From NCBI GenBank assembly GCA_009733715.1, contig WMKJ01000002.1:124001-188000 (forward strand): a stretch of DNA of 64,000 nt, written 5' to 3'. The position numbers and the translations under genes were made by a program. Shown here piece by piece: positions 50,201 through 61,353 of the stretch (position 1 is its first letter; every line of letters begins with the position of its first letter). This DNA is from Herpomyces periplanetae. Its lineage: Eukaryota > Ascomycota > Laboulbeniomycetes > Herpomycetales > Herpomycetaceae. The notes beneath the pieces were generated by a model, which saw nothing but the letters and a program-made list of their open reading frames with translations, was not told the DNA's origin and did not search any database.

Positions 50201-50819
50201 CCAACCGCGTACATTGATTATACGTGTAAATAGCCATACGGGAAACAAGGTTTTTTTGTTTCGCATGCGTTGTTCTTTGTATTTCCAGTGTATATACCAA
50301 TAACAAAGTAACGTTCACATAACCTATGTTCCCGTGTACCCGTGTTTGCCCAAAACGGGAAGAATTTTGCAGTGCTTTGGAAAAAAAATGCAAAGGAACT
50401 ACTTAAATCGTGGTTCTCGGGAGCGTTCGCGTGTAGATGTTCCCATTTCAGTCCCGCACGGCAATTGTCCGCTCGCTTACCTAAGAAGAGGTCTTCCCGC
50501 GTTGGGTCACGTGTCGGGACCCCCGGACGGGTGGCAAACCGCTAGTCACGGGGGGGACGGAATGGCGAGTGATAGTGGCGATATTGGATATACAAGGGAA
50601 AGAAGGTGGTGTACAAGAGTGTGTTGGAGTGGGTGGGCAAAGGATAAAATAATATTACGGAATGGGGTACAGGGTAGGTGGTTGTGTTTCTGACATGGAT
50701 TTACGCGTACGACTTTGGATGGTTAGAGATGGAAGATTGGAAAGTGGCGGAAGGGATGAGTGAATAGAACTAAACTCTATATATATTATAGTAATACATG
50801 AAGTAATCAAGAACGGGTT
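50201..50819. other. Intergenic before the tRNA gene
   Basis: 3' flank of the Spt21/Ams2 gene. AT-rich TATATATATTATA at about 50779-50791 lies some 30-40 bp before the tRNA and may act as its upstream Pol III TATA element. Confidence 0.5.
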
Positions 50820-50938
50820 GGCTCAATGGTCTAGTGGTATGATTCCTGCTTTGGGTTCACGGTTGCCGGGGAGGGCGCGTTAGCGCCTGGCGCGGTGGAG
50901 TTTGCAGGAGGTCCCGCGTTCGAGTCGCGGTTGAGCCC
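50820..50938 (+). tRNA. tRNA-Pro (anticodon TGG) with a 47-nt intron
   Basis: Acceptor arm GGCTCAA (50820-50826) pairs with TTGAGCC (50931-50937), discriminator C at 50938. Anticodon stem CCTGC (50845-50849) pairs with GCAGG (50904-50908); anticodon TGG at 50852-50854. T-arm CCGCG/CGCGG flanks TTCGAGT. The intron begins after position 37 and spans 50856-50902; it is GC-rich and contains GGCGC/GCGCC, which can form a hairpin. A TTTTT run at about 50955-50959 is the likely Pol III terminator. The gene overlaps, in antisense, the 3' end of the Zn2Cys6 reading frame. Confidence 0.95.
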
Positions 50939-53431
50939 CGTCGGTGTGGTTTGCTTTTTGTACCCCCACTCCCATATACCGTCCGTACCGTCCTTTGCGG
51001 CCATTGCATTCATCCTCACTAATGCATCCTTCAATCCCCACTCCTGCATCCTTACATCTGCCACACGGCCTAAGACGGTCACACCCTTTCTTGCTTTTGC
51101 GACACCGTTGACACCGTGGCTTCGTCGATAAATCTTCATCTGAATCCCCTTCTTTCTTTGCTGTTACTCCCGTTTTCTCCTCATCTCTCCTAATGCTGCT
51201 ACTGCTTCTGCTGCTATTACTTCCAGTATCGCTCCTAACTTCCGCCTTTCCTCTCTTCCTCCCTCCTTCAGTCCCTCCAACATTTTCTGTAAAATCTCCA
51301 TTTGTCCCCACCACCGCTCCCGTGCAACTACCATCATCCTCTTTACCCCGCCCACTACTATTCGTTCCAACGTTTGTCGTGCTCTCACTCGCATTCGCAC
51401 TCGATGTCGATCCAACCGATCGATTTACTCCTGTTACCGGTCCTGTATTCATGTCAGAACTGAATTCAAATATTCAATTGCAATCCACTACACCCCACTC
51501 GGCCCCGCCTTTCAGTCTTTCCCCTTCGTAAACTGTGTGTATCCTTATAGCTAAAGTAGTCTGACTCCTCGTATATCTCACTCTCCCTTCCCCCTCTCAT
51601 CTCACCAACGCAATCTTAAAATCAAACTCCCTCCCCAAAAGTAGTACTTCTTCACTTACGTTCAGACTGTCCACTTCGCAAATTCGACGGGCCTCCCTGA
51701 CTATTCACCATTCTCAATCGCCCAGAATGACTTCCTCTCGGCCTTCCAACCCGCGATCCCCCGCTCCCACAATTCGCCGACGAGTCTCCCAAACTACTGC
51801 CTTTCACCGAATTCGTACACTTCCGTCCTGTCCCCCGCGACCGTCCTCCCATCATCGATTTCCCACTTCTACCGCCCGTCGATGATGGCCCACGTCCGGT
51901 TGTCGTATTCTCCCCGTTCATGCTACTCCCCGTTCGACCACAGTTCCCGCTGCCCTTGCATGCCGCTGACACTCCACTTTCTCCCACGTCTTCATTGGCC
52001 CCTCCACCTTCCATTCCTCTCCCATTGGCATGCAATGCCGTACTCTCATGCGATCCTTCTACAACTTGTCCGCTGGCAATACTATTAACTTCAGCAATGC
52101 TATCATTGTCTGACGATGCAACTTCGGCTCGACCGCTTAGCGCATCATCGATAGTCGACGTGGATGACCGACCGTGAGAAGACCACTCTCCTAGTCGCAT
52201 CAGCTGATAAGCCACATCTTCGTCAGAAATCACACTTCCACCAATCGTCGGCTCCGGTGTAATAAGGCATTGACTATTGTTATTACTTCCTCCGCTCACG
52301 CCACCGGGCGTATTCATGCCATAGCAGCCGCCCAGCGATTGCCGTCCCGATGCAGACATAAACCGAATTGATCCACGATCGCGTAAACGAGATGCATAAC
52401 CCCCACCCCGGCAGTCAATTGAGTCCCCAGATGCATGTAAGAGTGCACCGTTGTATGCACTATTTGGTTCACTACTTGGTGGTGACTGCGCTGATGAGTT
52501 CCAACCGTACCCATTTACCCCCGAAGACATATGAGGAGACGCATTGCTACTTGTAACATGTCGCTGAGGGGAACTAGAAGATACAGATGTGGCCAATGGT
52601 ATTTGAAGCGGTGCGAACAAAGGCAGTTCCTAATAAATATTATATGGTTAGTTCATATTCAACAGCTAATTTAACTCAACCAAAAATTCAAACCTCCCAA
52701 AGTATAACATTAAAAAAGACTTACTGAGCTATCGAACTTGGCAATTTTACGCCGCCCTCCCTGAACTATATTATCAACACTAATATCTGCACTTGGTGTT
52801 ATAATGCGCGGACGATTCGACGCTCGTGTCGTACGCGAAGATACTGTGCAGGAGGTCCCTCGATTATCATGACCCTCATTAGCAGAGTATGGAGGCGGCA
52901 TATTTAACCGTGGGCGCTTGGAACTTTTTGATGATGGTGATGTAGTAAAATCGTTTGCTGATGAATTATACCAACTTAGTAAATGGAAACCGTGAAATAC
53001 AAAATTCAAATGAACGAGAATTCTATATTACCATGTCCAAGTTCCGTTTCGTTATCATCATTGTCATCATCAATCATGAGCACACGAACGTATACAGTTG
53101 AATTGTGCTGAAAATTCTGATAAGTTGCGATGAGTGTATTACCACTTTCATCTTCAAAACTTATGCTTCTCGGTTGATATAAGCCGTAAAAATTTTTCGT
53201 CGTGCAAATAATCGATTCTGTAGAGTCATGAGGATATATAAAAACGCGCAACGGAAGACGAGCTCGCCGCTGCGGGGACTCGGGAATCAAAAGTTCGAAT
53301 GTTACACGTTTGGCCAGGGAGGATTCATCCGCAGAAGGTGAAAAGGCGTTTGACGACGCGACAACTGAACAAGTGACCGCTGGGGGAGAAACGGTAGACG
53401 CTGAAAGGTTTGGCGAGGCGTTAGATGACAT
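50880..53431 (-). CDS. Zn2Cys6 transcription factor with C-terminal zinc cluster
   Basis: Minus-strand exons 53431..53032, 52957..52725, 52629..51660 and 51442..50880 join in phase and give 721 residues. The first ~130 residues form a conserved domain (KRVTFELLIPESPQRRARL, FIYPHDSTESI, NFYGLYQPRSISFEDESG, TVYVRVL) that I recall from fungal C6 proteins. The middle is Ser/Gly/Asn-rich. The zinc cluster RCQRCRKSKKGCDRLRPCGR lies near the C-terminus, unusual because most C6 factors carry it near the N-terminus. The GCISEDECNGRKGRYGRYMG sequence continues it. The final ~20 codons run antisense through the tRNA-Pro gene, so the true 3' end may differ (for example an intron from a GTACAA donor after YMGVG). 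Confidence 0.82.
50955..50959 (+). terminator. Pol III terminator of tRNA-Pro
   Basis: Five consecutive T residues 17 nt after the tRNA 3' end. Confidence 0.7.
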
Positions 53432-55052
53432 GGTGCGCGCATATACAGAAAATAGAGGACACACGATCCTGCAATAAAAACACACGCGCGAAGAAAAACT
53501 CGTGTGAAAAATACGGCTTTAAATGCTTCAAAAGAAAAATTTCAAGCAAGAAAAGGGTGTTGCGCGCGCGCTTGCGCTCGCGCGCGTATAATAGCAGAAT
53601 GGCGAAATGAAGGATAAGTGTACGAAAGTTACTTTGAGGTTATAGTGTTTAAGGCGCAAAAACAGCTACACTTGGTTAATGGAAAAGTATCATGAAACAA
53701 GAAACGACATGAGGTCAAAAGTATGCGAAAGTAGGCAAATGCCGTAGATAAAAGTGATGTGATCGCGAAAACAGTACGGTATGTTAAACGATAAATGTTA
53801 CGTTAACACAGTGGAAGATAGAAATTGGTTGACATGTATAAGTAGTAAAGAGGGTAGATAAAAGATTAAAGAAGAGTAGATTACGCACGATGCAAGAAAA
53901 AGTTTAGGGGTTGAAATAGAATGAATAGAAATGCAGCAGATGGGGGTGAGGACACGCGGGCCAGGTTGGGTAAAATGATGCTCTTCGCGACTAAACAGCC
54001 AGATAATAAAGCAGAAATGTAATGAAGGTGCGTTAGATGAGGTATAGACAAATATTCGAAGATCAACCAGGCAATACAAGTTGAGGGACACGGTGGTAAT
54101 TTTTTCGGGTGAAAGTCGCGAATAAGGAAAAGTAAGCGAGATGTAATGGGTAAATATGCAAATGAGATGACGGTACTAGTTAAGGTTAAGGGAGGCGCAG
54201 AAACCTGTGGAAAAAGTGAAATGAGCTAACAAGGTTAAATGGGAAAAAGCGTTTAATAGGTAGTAGGCAGAGCGCAAGTAATTAAAATAGAAAGTAGGTT
54301 TACTTAGCACTGTCAGGTTAGCGAGAGTGTGTGAATGAGTGAGGTTAGCGTGGAAGACGAGAATTGAGATAGTGGAAATAGAGTCTATACATGTGAAAAT
54401 AATTCCCATACACAAAAGGAGAAGGCGAAAGAAGGTGGAAAGGCGAAGCACTGATAGAGTCGCGGCAAGTACAGTAAAATGAAGAAATGAAGTTGATAAA
54501 AGGTGCCAAGTCGCGATAGCAGGATGAAACGCGAAAAGTTGGTAGAAGTAATAATTTCCTTTAGTATGAGATAGATAAACGAACAAAAAAATTTTAGAGT
54601 AGAACGAGTATGTGAAAAAGACTAGGATTGTGGGCAGTAGGAATTGAAGATGGTGAGTGTATACGCGCAATTACGAGCGACCAAGGGAAAAATGTTTCGA
54701 AAAAGCTATGAAATAATGGTCATTTGACTTTTGGCGTTTGAGCAATTGATTTAACTGGACATATACGAATAGATTGGAGATAAATTGGGAGAATGAAGAT
54801 CGAGTAGGATTTGTGAGTGTAGATGGGAAAAGTAACGACTGAGTGTGATGACGTCGAAAAAGGTTTTGTACGCCGAAAGTGTGAATTGTTCAGGAATGTA
54901 TGGAAATATGATAAATTCCCGAAAGTACGGGGATTTATCTGTAGACAGGTAACTCTGATAAGAAGAAACACGAAAAATTGAAGCGCGACTAGATGAAAAA
55001 GAAGGAAAATATCGCGACTTGAAGTTGGCGACGAAAAGAATCGGCACAGAAG

Positions 55053-55253
55053 CCGAATCGGGATCTTCGGAAAATGCCGTTGACAGGAACGGAGAGAATA
55101 CCGTTACTCTAGTAGATGGTCAGCCGAGTTCGGGATGCTGTCTGAGTTTTACAATATACCCATTCCGAGCCTGAGAAGCCGAGCAAAGTTATACAAAAAC
55201 CGAAGCTCGGAATTGGTGCATTTTAGCCAAGAGGAAAGCCGGACCGAGCTCGG
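55053..55253. promoter_or_regulatory. Cluster of four CCG-N(3-5)-CGG everted repeats
   Basis: CCGAATCGG at 55053-55061, CCGAGTTCGG at 55124-55133, CCGAAGCTCGG at 55200-55210 and CCGAGCTCGG at 55244-55253. CCG/CGG half-sites are the usual targets of Zn2Cys6 dimers. They lie 1.6-1.8 kb upstream of a Zn2Cys6 factor gene. Function is inferred. Confidence 0.45.
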
Positions 55254-56638
55254 GATACAAGTGAAAAATGGTTAGTGATGAAACTTCGGCAATAAAGCAC
55301 CGGTTGGAGTAGGAGGATTCCGAAAGGGAATTAGACTGGTAAGGAAATTTGCCGTGCTATATAACGTGAATTGTGCAGAAGAGAAAATACAGAAGGGGGA
55401 GGGGCGTCTGAAAGTGGTTGTGAAACGAGCGTATTGGCCAACAGTAGCAACCATCCAAGGTCATGCGGTTTTTCACGGTGGCTTGAAGAGGGTGAACTTA
55501 AATATAACTATTGCAGTGGCAGCAGACTTTTCGTGGACCAAACCTACTAGTTCAAAGGGGATTTCAATTGCACAATATGGTTTCTAGATGAATCATACCT
55601 GCACATCATATATCAATAGATTGAGGAAAACTATGTATCCGGCGGCGCAACATGGCAGTAAACGTTTCATCATGTTTCATGCAAACTTTACGTAATGGTG
55701 TACGATTTTCATAGTTTAGAGCGATACTACGACGAATCCGTCGGTCAATTTATCAAGTGAAGCGTAAAACTAAGGGCCGGATGGGGGGTTGATGTGTGTG
55801 CTTAGAGAAGCAGCTAGGTAGATGTTGGAGTATACGTTAATAAATTAATCGAGCCATTGTGTGAGAGGTTTAGTAGATTGGCATGAAAGCTTACGCTTAC
55901 CAGATTAATCTTTCACATCATGAATCAATTATTCGTCTTTTTCCTCCCCATGTCGTACTCGTACCCGTACATGTGTTCATATACACACTTTCTACTTACT
56001 CAATATACCACATTCAATTCTCAATGGTCAATGCCCAATGCTCAATACCCACCCACACACCCGCCCTCCCTCAAGCACCACACCTCAGCACCGCCGTGAC
56101 TCTCTCGGACGACCAAGTTTACGCTTACCTAAGCAGTAAGGTGAATTTGAGTGGGGAGGACCGAAAGAAGAAGGAGGGGTAGTGCAAGAAACAACTCGAT
56201 CTCAACCAACTCCGAAAAGGGAAATAAATTTTGAAACGGTTTTGTTGAGGATAAAATGGTAACCGGGCCAACGCCAAACCGTCTCCATTTTTGCTTACAA
56301 TTTCCTGCTTTTGTTTACATTCCCACCGTACTTTCCTGCGTTGATTCTATACATTTTCAGCCCTATACACATTCGACTCTTGAATGCTAGACCAACTTAC
56401 GTGTACACTACCTGATAGATGCTGCGGCATAAACTCTTTTACGCGGATTAATCAACCTTACGAATAACCAGTTGATGATAATGAATAGATTGACTATTTT
56501 CATTGTTACTTACATGAATATCTGGTAGGATAAACTTAATAATTGGTGAAGTATGAATCGTATTCTAATACGTATTATGTCTGTATATAGGCTTGAATAA
56601 GAATCAGTGTGTGGTATGTATTGTATGGCAATTTGTTT

Positions 56639-57190
56639 TCAATTGTATCCAACAATCAACCACAGTAAGTATCCATTATGTGAATAAGTATGTGTGTGCT
56701 TGCTTGGTGTGTGAGTGTTAGAATCGTCTCCGGCTCCGTTTGCTCGTCCCCGCCGGAGACCCTCTTTACAAGCCTGTTCGTATTTTTCCTTTTGGCCTTT
56801 CCATTTTACCATCCTATAATTATCCTGGTCAATACCCGTCACCCCAAGCCCTCCGCGTTTTAACGTCTTATCCCAATATATATCCAACTCATCACCAATA
56901 GTAATTCCCCGTTTCACCGATATTTAGCCAGTGTTGAACCCTCCAGATATACACGCTTACCATCTTGTTCTGTGCTTTCCAACATCTCTAGATTGACTCG
57001 AATTGTCTAATTGTCGGGAGAACCAAACGTTATACTCGTTCCACACAATTACCAAGTGTATTCTTCCATCAGTTAATCCATTTCTCATCACCTTCCCTTT
57101 CCCGTTTTCCCATTTAACGTGAATCTCCCATTCCGTTCCTCCACTTTCATCATCATAACTACCACCACCCTCTCCGCCGCCGCCGCCAAC
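56639..57190 (-). CDS. Possible unrecognised gene fragment
   Basis: On the minus strand two stretches have protein-like composition: GTEWEIHVKWENGKGKV followed by HLVIVWNEYNVWFSRQL (about 57145-57010), and GDELDIYWDKTLKRGGLGV followed by DQDNYRMVKWKGQ (about 56900-56790). An intron might join them but no clean pair of sites or start was found. Family not recognised; may be chance or a relic. Confidence 0.2.
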
Positions 57191-58035
57191 TTCCTTAAAT
57201 CCCCATTCTTCCGTCTAAATTCATCCCAAAAATCCCTTCCGTCGCGTTAACTATTTTGTACAAATTGCCTTCAATACCCTTGATTCTCCTTCCAATTATC
57301 ATCTCTTTCGTCTTGCCTGTATGCTAATCGTCCAAATAATCTCCTTCGCCTTGTGTATCGTGACCCTTGCTCATTGCCTTTGACTACCCATAATTGGTGC
57401 TGCGTGGCTCTAATTTATCCTGTGTTTGTTTTCCGGTTTACTACTTGTTCCTCTTATTTTATCTGCTGTCTGCCTCCTCTTCCTTCGTAATCATCTTAGT
57501 CGTCGTCACCCTTGTCGTCTGCGTTGTCAGGTTGCTGTGCTGTTTTCGGGAATTTGTTTAACTCTTTCTCGAAATAAATAAATCTGTATACCTTCATCTT
57601 TCACTAAATTTCTTTATCTTGCCTTCCTTCGTTATCTTCTTCACTTTCCTATCCGTTTCCACCAAACGTTCCATATCACATCACTCTGGCCTCGCCTTCA
57701 CTTACATCTTTCTCATCCATCTATCCATCTACCCATCTATCCTCCGTCCCTCCTGTTCCCTTTCGCTTCCGGCGTTGCTCTTCGCATATTTACTCTAGTC
57801 TCCGTCCAGGCATCTTCATCACCCTTTTTTGGCTTTCAACTTTGATTTATTCTCCCTTCTAATGCTGTCTTCCTTTTCAATTTACCTCCAAGAAGTAGAT
57901 AATTAACTTCTACTTCTTAATAATTTTACCCTCATATCAACATACTCAGCATTTTCACCATCATCTCCACTATCACTTCTCCCCCTCGATTTTTCCTCTC
58001 TTCATAGTTCCTCTTACACACTATTATCGTCAACC

Positions 58036-60641
58036 ATGGACGCTAAGGTAGGTTGAGCTGTCCCTTTGCATTCTCCTCTTCTCAGCCTATAGTAACCCCT
58101 CCGCTAACGTTTTGCCGTTCATTCCAGCCTCAGAAACCCTGGAGATCTCTTCGCGTTCATAATGAGAATATCTCCTTACCCAAAATCTCAGACGCCGCCG
58201 CCGGTGTTGTCTCCGTTGCGGTTAATTCGAATCTTTCTACTGCCTCTAGTATTAAGGAAAACCATAGCCTATTAAACATAAATTTAAAAAACCATACCGC
58301 TGGCAGTGGTCTTTCAAATATCTCCGCAATGCATCATTCATGGGCCAAGTCTACTCCTCCCCTCTCTGCCTTAATAAATCTTCGATGTGGTTTAAAAAAT
58401 CCCGTTCAAGTAGCGGCTAAGCAACGTACTGCTTTCGCCGACGTTAGCAATACCGCTCGGGGCCTACCGCAAGCTTTGCGCGGCCAAGCAAGTCAATCGA
58501 GTAATTTGGTCCAAGGGAAACCTTCGACACAGATCTTGAAAGAATCCTCTCTTCCTAAGAAAACCTCTATTTCTAATAAACTCACTGCTGCTTCGATATC
58601 TTTAATCAAACCTTCCTCAAAACGGCATACAGTTATCACCTCAGAGAATATTCCTCCCAGTAATACTTCTGTCCCGCCGTCAAAATTACCCGTTCAATTA
58701 TCCCGGAAACCTACAAGTCATCAACATACCGATAGCCTAATATCTAGGAACCTCTCATCCAGGTCTAAATCATCATCCGCATCCACTACATCTATCGCTA
58801 CCGCTACGTCTAATACTACAACTAACACTACGATTTCTTCCACGTTAGCTACTTCTGCAACGTCAAACTCAAGTATACTCACTCTTGACCCTTCATTACA
58901 AACTCGGGAATTTTTGAATTCTATTTCAATTGATTCGGAAAACTCGTCCTCTACAGTCGATACTTCAAACCTACCTGCACCCACAACAGCCTCCGCTACT
59001 TCAGTAACTCTAATTGATCATATTTCTATAGATCAGGTATCCTCCAAAACCGTTCCAATTTTATTCGATGCTCAATCGGATACGTCGAACTTGACCAGTG
59101 ACGCAGATGCAGATGCAGATTCTGACGTGGAAACCAGTCTCGACCGTAACGATTACTACCAAGATACTCATTTACCGGCTGCCTCCCAACGGTACAGCAT
59201 CTCCAACGTCGAACATCCTACCTCACAACTTCTTGATTCTCAGTGTGATGAGCCTCCCACGCTGGATTGTACCGATTTGATTGAAGTAGCCTCAACCAAT
59301 ACGTTAACCTCCAAGTGCCCGCCCTCAATTTCTGCTACATCAAATATTCAGGGTAACACCTCTCTTCACGATCTTGAAGAATCCTGGATTGACAATGAAT
59401 GCGACTATTGTGAGGTTGACTATACTTTAAGATCCCGAACGGAAAATACCACTAGCGCTTTAACGATTGATTTGACACCTAAAGTTACCGCTCGGGTTCG
59501 TCGAGAGTTAGCAGCTGCTCGCGAATGGGTTATAGCGAATCGCACCGTTGAGGAAGTCGAAGAAGATATTTGGGACACTACCATGGTTGCTGAGTATAGT
59601 GATAACATATTTGAGTATATGCGTCAGTTAGAAGAAAAGATGCGTCCTAATCCCTTTTACATGGATAAGCAAACCGAGATCTGTTGGGAAATGCGTTCTG
59701 CTATGATTGGCTGGCTGGTTCAAGTCCATCAACGCTTTGGCCTTCTTCCGGAAACACTTTTCCTCGCTGTAAATATCATTGACCGATTTTTAACACTTAA
59801 GATAGTCTCCTACAACAAGTTACAGTTAGTCGGTGCCACAGCCATCTTGGTTGCAGCCAAATATGAGGAAATCCGTTGCCCAAGCATCAAGGAAATCATT
59901 TACATGGTAGATCGGGCTTACACAGCTGAAGAAATATTAAAAGCTGAGCGTTACATGTTAAGTCTTCTTCAGTTCGAGTTGGGTTGGCCCGGTCCCATGA
60001 GCTTCTTACGTCGGGTAAGCAAAGCTGATCAATATGATGTTGAGACCCGTACTTTGGCAAAATATTTTCTCGAGGTAACCATCACAGACGAACGATTCGT
60101 TGCCTGCACACCCAGTTTTCTCGCTGCTGGTGCACATTGTTTATCCCGCTTAATGCTTTGCAAGGGTGATTGGGTAAGTTACAGTAGTGACACCGACTAT
60201 AATTTGTCTTGTGCTAACTCTTCTCAGTCTCTGGCCCATGTCCACTATTCCCAGTACACGTATTCGCAGATGCGTCCCCTTGTTTCTACCATCCTTGAAT
60301 GTTGCGAGGATGCCCGTGAACATCATTCCACAGTTTACGAAAAATATGCGGAGGAACGGCTCCACAAGGCATCTCTTTTTGTGAGAGACCAGTTAGTTAG
60401 GGGATTCCGGTTACCTAGCGCCTCCGGTGTTTCCTTAAGCTTTGCTTTATCTTCCTCGTCTACAGCTCTATCGTCGCAAAATTCCACATCGTCCTGTGAC
60501 TCAATGTCCGCAGGAAACCCTTCAACTGATTACACAGCTGCATGCAGGTCAAAGGAGAACGACAATTTGCATGTTATACATCCTGTCGTCTTGCCAACTG
60601 TTTTATGTGGGGGTGGTGATACTGCCGATGCCTGCTGCTGA
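58036..60641 (+). CDS. Mitotic B-type cyclin (Cdc13/Clb family)
   Basis: Activates Cdk1 for mitosis and is degraded by the APC/C. Exons 58036..58047, 58128..60173 and 60228..60641 give 823 residues. The first exon is only four codons; a CTAAC branch supports the acceptor at 58127, though 58085 also keeps the frame. A destruction-box-like RTAFADVSN lies at residues 104-112. The long Ser/Thr-rich N-terminus is followed by the cyclin box from about residue 500 (EMRSAMIGWLVQVHQRFGLL, NIIDRFLTLK, AAKYEEI) and the C-terminal cyclin fold (ILECCEDAREHHSTVYEKY). The second intron is 54 nt and stop-free, so unspliced reading inserts 18 residues inside GDW-SLAHVHYS. Confidence 0.93.
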
Positions 60642-61353
60642 TGCTGTATTTTTCACTGCCTTTATAAATGAGAATACTACGAGATTTTTAGCCTGCTCAT
60701 CCATCCATTTATCCATTTCACATTTTGTTCTCTTTTGGCCCAACGTACAGACTTTTTATCATTATCACCAGTTTCAGTTAAAAGGCCGCTCGTCAATTAT
60801 TTTCGTGTTATGTTGAGAATTTTTCTTGCTCTCCCCGACTCTCCCGTACACTTCTTACCGCTGTTTCTTTAGACTTTAATTCATCATGACACTTTCCGAC
60901 TAACCATATATGTTTGAAGATGCTGCGGTGTCCACGACGTCAACAGCAGTTCGATTTTAATTCATTCCACTGCTCTTGGCGCGCATGTCTTTTGATGATT
61001 ATTTTTATCTATGCAAGTTTCATATATATTTATTCAATTTTACTTATCTTTCGGTGTGCACTCGTCCCTAGATACGCCTTGCAAGTTAACGCCATCGTTT
61101 GGCATTGTCGTTGCACGTCAACTTTAGCTAACAGTTGGCATGCCAATTACGATGGTTGTGCCACTGTTAAGGCAGCGTTTATCCTGACGATTGCGTTAAA
61201 GCTTGCTCGGCGTAAGCGTCGCCATGCCGTCGTTACTATGTCACAGTTTAGGTACAACCTGCTCGAGTAGCTCTTTCGGGTCATTAACGTAATAAGTTTA
61301 AGCTTGCACGGTAATGTTACCTGCGTAAGTATGCATAAGCACGTATGCTTAAA
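60642..61353. other. Intergenic between convergent genes
   Basis: 3' flanks of the cyclin and LSM3 genes. An open frame at 60914-61270 has hydrophobic and Cys-rich low-order sequence and is not accepted as a gene. Confidence 0.5.

Larger units (their letters stand above)
53432..58035. other. 4.6-kb divergent intergenic region
   Basis: Largest gene-free stretch here, between the Zn2Cys6 gene (-) and the cyclin gene (+). 53500-54720 is purine-rich on plus (C/T-rich on the strand transcribed toward the left). A cluster of CCG-N-CGG palindromes occupies 55053-55253. 56910-58035 is strongly pyrimidine-rich and leads into the cyclin start. A weak minus-strand coding signal occurs at about 57190-56640. 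Confidence 0.6.

Noticed and set aside
54176-54670. 164-codon hydrophobic frame on the minus strand
   Set aside because: It lies on the pyrimidine-rich strand, which yields Phe/Leu/Ser-rich frames by composition alone; no family motif.
55354-55587. 77-codon frame on the plus strand
   Set aside because: No recognised family, no splice continuation, and short enough to be chance.
55883-56182. 99-codon frame on the plus strand
   Set aside because: Only its last ~30 residues look protein-like; no start context or homologous family recognised.
60914-61270. 118-codon frame with a hydrophobic segment
   Set aside because: Amino-acid composition and lack of motifs fit chance; it lies in a convergent 3' region.
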